This document shows, in pieces, positions 63,342 to 64,000 of a stretch of DNA of 64,000 nucleotides. The notes beneath the pieces were generated by a model. The model did no database searches and was not told where the DNA came from. It saw only the letters and a list, made by a program, of their open reading frames with translations. The translations under genes were made by a program, and so were the position numbers. This stretch comes from Aquabacterium sp. A3. Lineage in GTDB: Bacteria; Pseudomonadota; Gammaproteobacteria; Burkholderiales; Burkholderiaceae_C. The stretch's first letter is position 1, and each line of letters starts with the position of its first letter. The stretch lies in assembly GCF_038069945.1 (NCBI RefSeq), contig NZ_JBBPEV010000001.1, positions 1,178,001-1,242,000 of the forward strand. The letters are read 5' to 3'.

Positions 63342-64000
63342 TCAATACACGGTTTCTTTCAGGATGCGCTGCAGGTATTGGCCATAGCCGTTCTTCAGCA
63401 TGGGCTGGGCCAGCGCCTCCAGTTGCTCGGCGCAGATCCAGCCCGCGCGGTAGGCAATCTCTTCGGGGCATGACACCTTCAAGCCCTGGCGTTTTTCCAG
63501 TGTGGCGATGAACTGCCCGGCCTCCATCAGGCTGTCGTGGGTGCCCGTGTCCAGCCAGGCGTAGCCCCGGCCCATGATCTCAACGCTCAGTTGCCCCTGG
63601 CGCAGGTAGGTGGCGTTCACGTCGGTGATCTCCAGCTCGCCACGCGCGCTGGGCTGGATGCTGGCGGCGATGTCGCACACCTGCTCATCGTAAAAATACA
63701 GGCCCGTGACCGCGTAATTGCTCTTGGGCACTTTGGGCTTTTCTTCAATGCTCAGCGCGCGCTGCTGCGCATCGAACTCCACCACGCCATAGCGCTCGGG
63801 GTCGTGCACGTGGTAGGCAAACACGCTGGCGCCTGTGGCCTGCGCATGCGCCCGGCCCAGCAGGCCCGCAAAGTCATGCCCGTAAAAGATGTTGTCGCCC
63901 AGCACCAGGGCGCTGGGGGCGCCATTGATGAACTCTTTGCCCAGAATGAAGGCCTGCGCCAGGCCATCGGGGCTGGGCTGCACACAGTACTGCAGGTTGA
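63342..64000 (-). CDS. rfbA: Glucose-1-phosphate thymidylyltransferase (N-terminus beyond window)
   Basis: First step of dTDP-rhamnose synthesis: dTTP plus glucose-1-phosphate to dTDP-glucose. The visible 219 codons include [54 protein letters not shown] and [13 protein letters not shown], and a normal C-terminus. About 70 N-terminal residues lie beyond the window end. The reading frame continues open to position 64000, so the apparent start at 63983 is internal. Confidence 0.94.
   Translation of the reverse strand, partial: NLQYCVQPSPDGLAQAFILGKEFINGAPSALVLGDNIFYGHDFAGLLGRAHAQATGASVFAYHVHDPERYGVVEFDAQQRALSIEEKPKVPKSNYAVTGLYFYDEQVCDIAASIQPSARGELEITDVNATYLRQGQLSVEIMGRGYAWLDTGTHDSLMEAGQFIATLEKRQGLKVSCPEEIAYRAGWICAEQLEALAQPMLKNGYGQYLQRILKETVY

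Overview
The window is GC-rich, densely coding DNA of a betaproteobacterium, most likely order Burkholderiales (Aquabacterium/Leptothrix/Ideonella-like; inferred from gene content and codon bias, genus not certain). Nearly all of it is one exopolysaccharide (EPS) and exosortase/PEP-CTERM protein-sorting locus. I saw no rRNA, tRNA, CRISPR array, insertion sequence or phage gene.

Layout. 1-1.3 kb: the exosortase B branch (epsI, cut by the window edge, and xrtB, minus strand). 1.6-2.5 kb: a WecG/TagA/CpsF glycosyltransferase (plus). 2.5-5.5 kb: a four-gene HPr-kinase-related 'HPr-rel-A' cassette with overlapping genes (minus). 5.6-13.2 kb: prsT, prsR, prsK and the initiating sugar-phosphate transferase (minus). 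13.3-20 kb: an O-antigen-ligase-like membrane protein, PLP decarboxylase and AMP-forming acyl ligase (minus), diverging from an acyl carrier protein and two alpha/beta hydrolases (plus). 20-24 kb: a GNAT-like enzyme, a membrane-anchored parallel beta-helix protein and a polytopic DUF2723-like protein. 24.3-26.8 kb: a large lipoprotein resembling rhamnogalacturonan-lyase/YetA proteins.

26.9-53.0 kb is one unbroken minus-strand run of 21 genes, many joined by ATGA overlaps. It encodes the export protein, chain-length determinant, tyrosine autokinase, outer-membrane protein, ATPase, deacetylase, FemAB protein, glycosyltransferases, XrtA, an asparagine-synthase-like amidotransferase, WecB/WecC for UDP-ManNAc(A), an O-ligase, a deacetylase-glycosyltransferase fusion and a Wzx flippase. 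Divergent to it, a PEP-CTERM protein gene (53.4 kb) has a sigma-54 type promoter and is followed by a low-molecular-weight tyrosine phosphatase, the probable partner of the kinase.

54.9-62.0 kb is a separate six-gene minus-strand operon that looks like a complete polyprenyl-phospho-arabinose pathway: HAD-UbiA fusion, DprE1-like and DprE2-like epimerase pair, flippase-like membrane protein, GT-C glycosyltransferase and one unknown protein. A second, small PEP-CTERM protein (62.2 kb) and rfbC/rfbA for dTDP-rhamnose close the window.

How it fits together (inference from family knowledge): nucleotide sugars (UDP-ManNAcA, dTDP-rhamnose, possibly prenyl-linked arabinose) feed assembly of a lipid-linked repeat. 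The repeat is flipped by Wzx, polymerised and exported under kinase/phosphatase control. PEP-CTERM proteins are cut and anchored by XrtA or XrtB. PrsK/PrsR with sigma-54 would switch on PEP-CTERM genes, as reported for floc-forming relatives.
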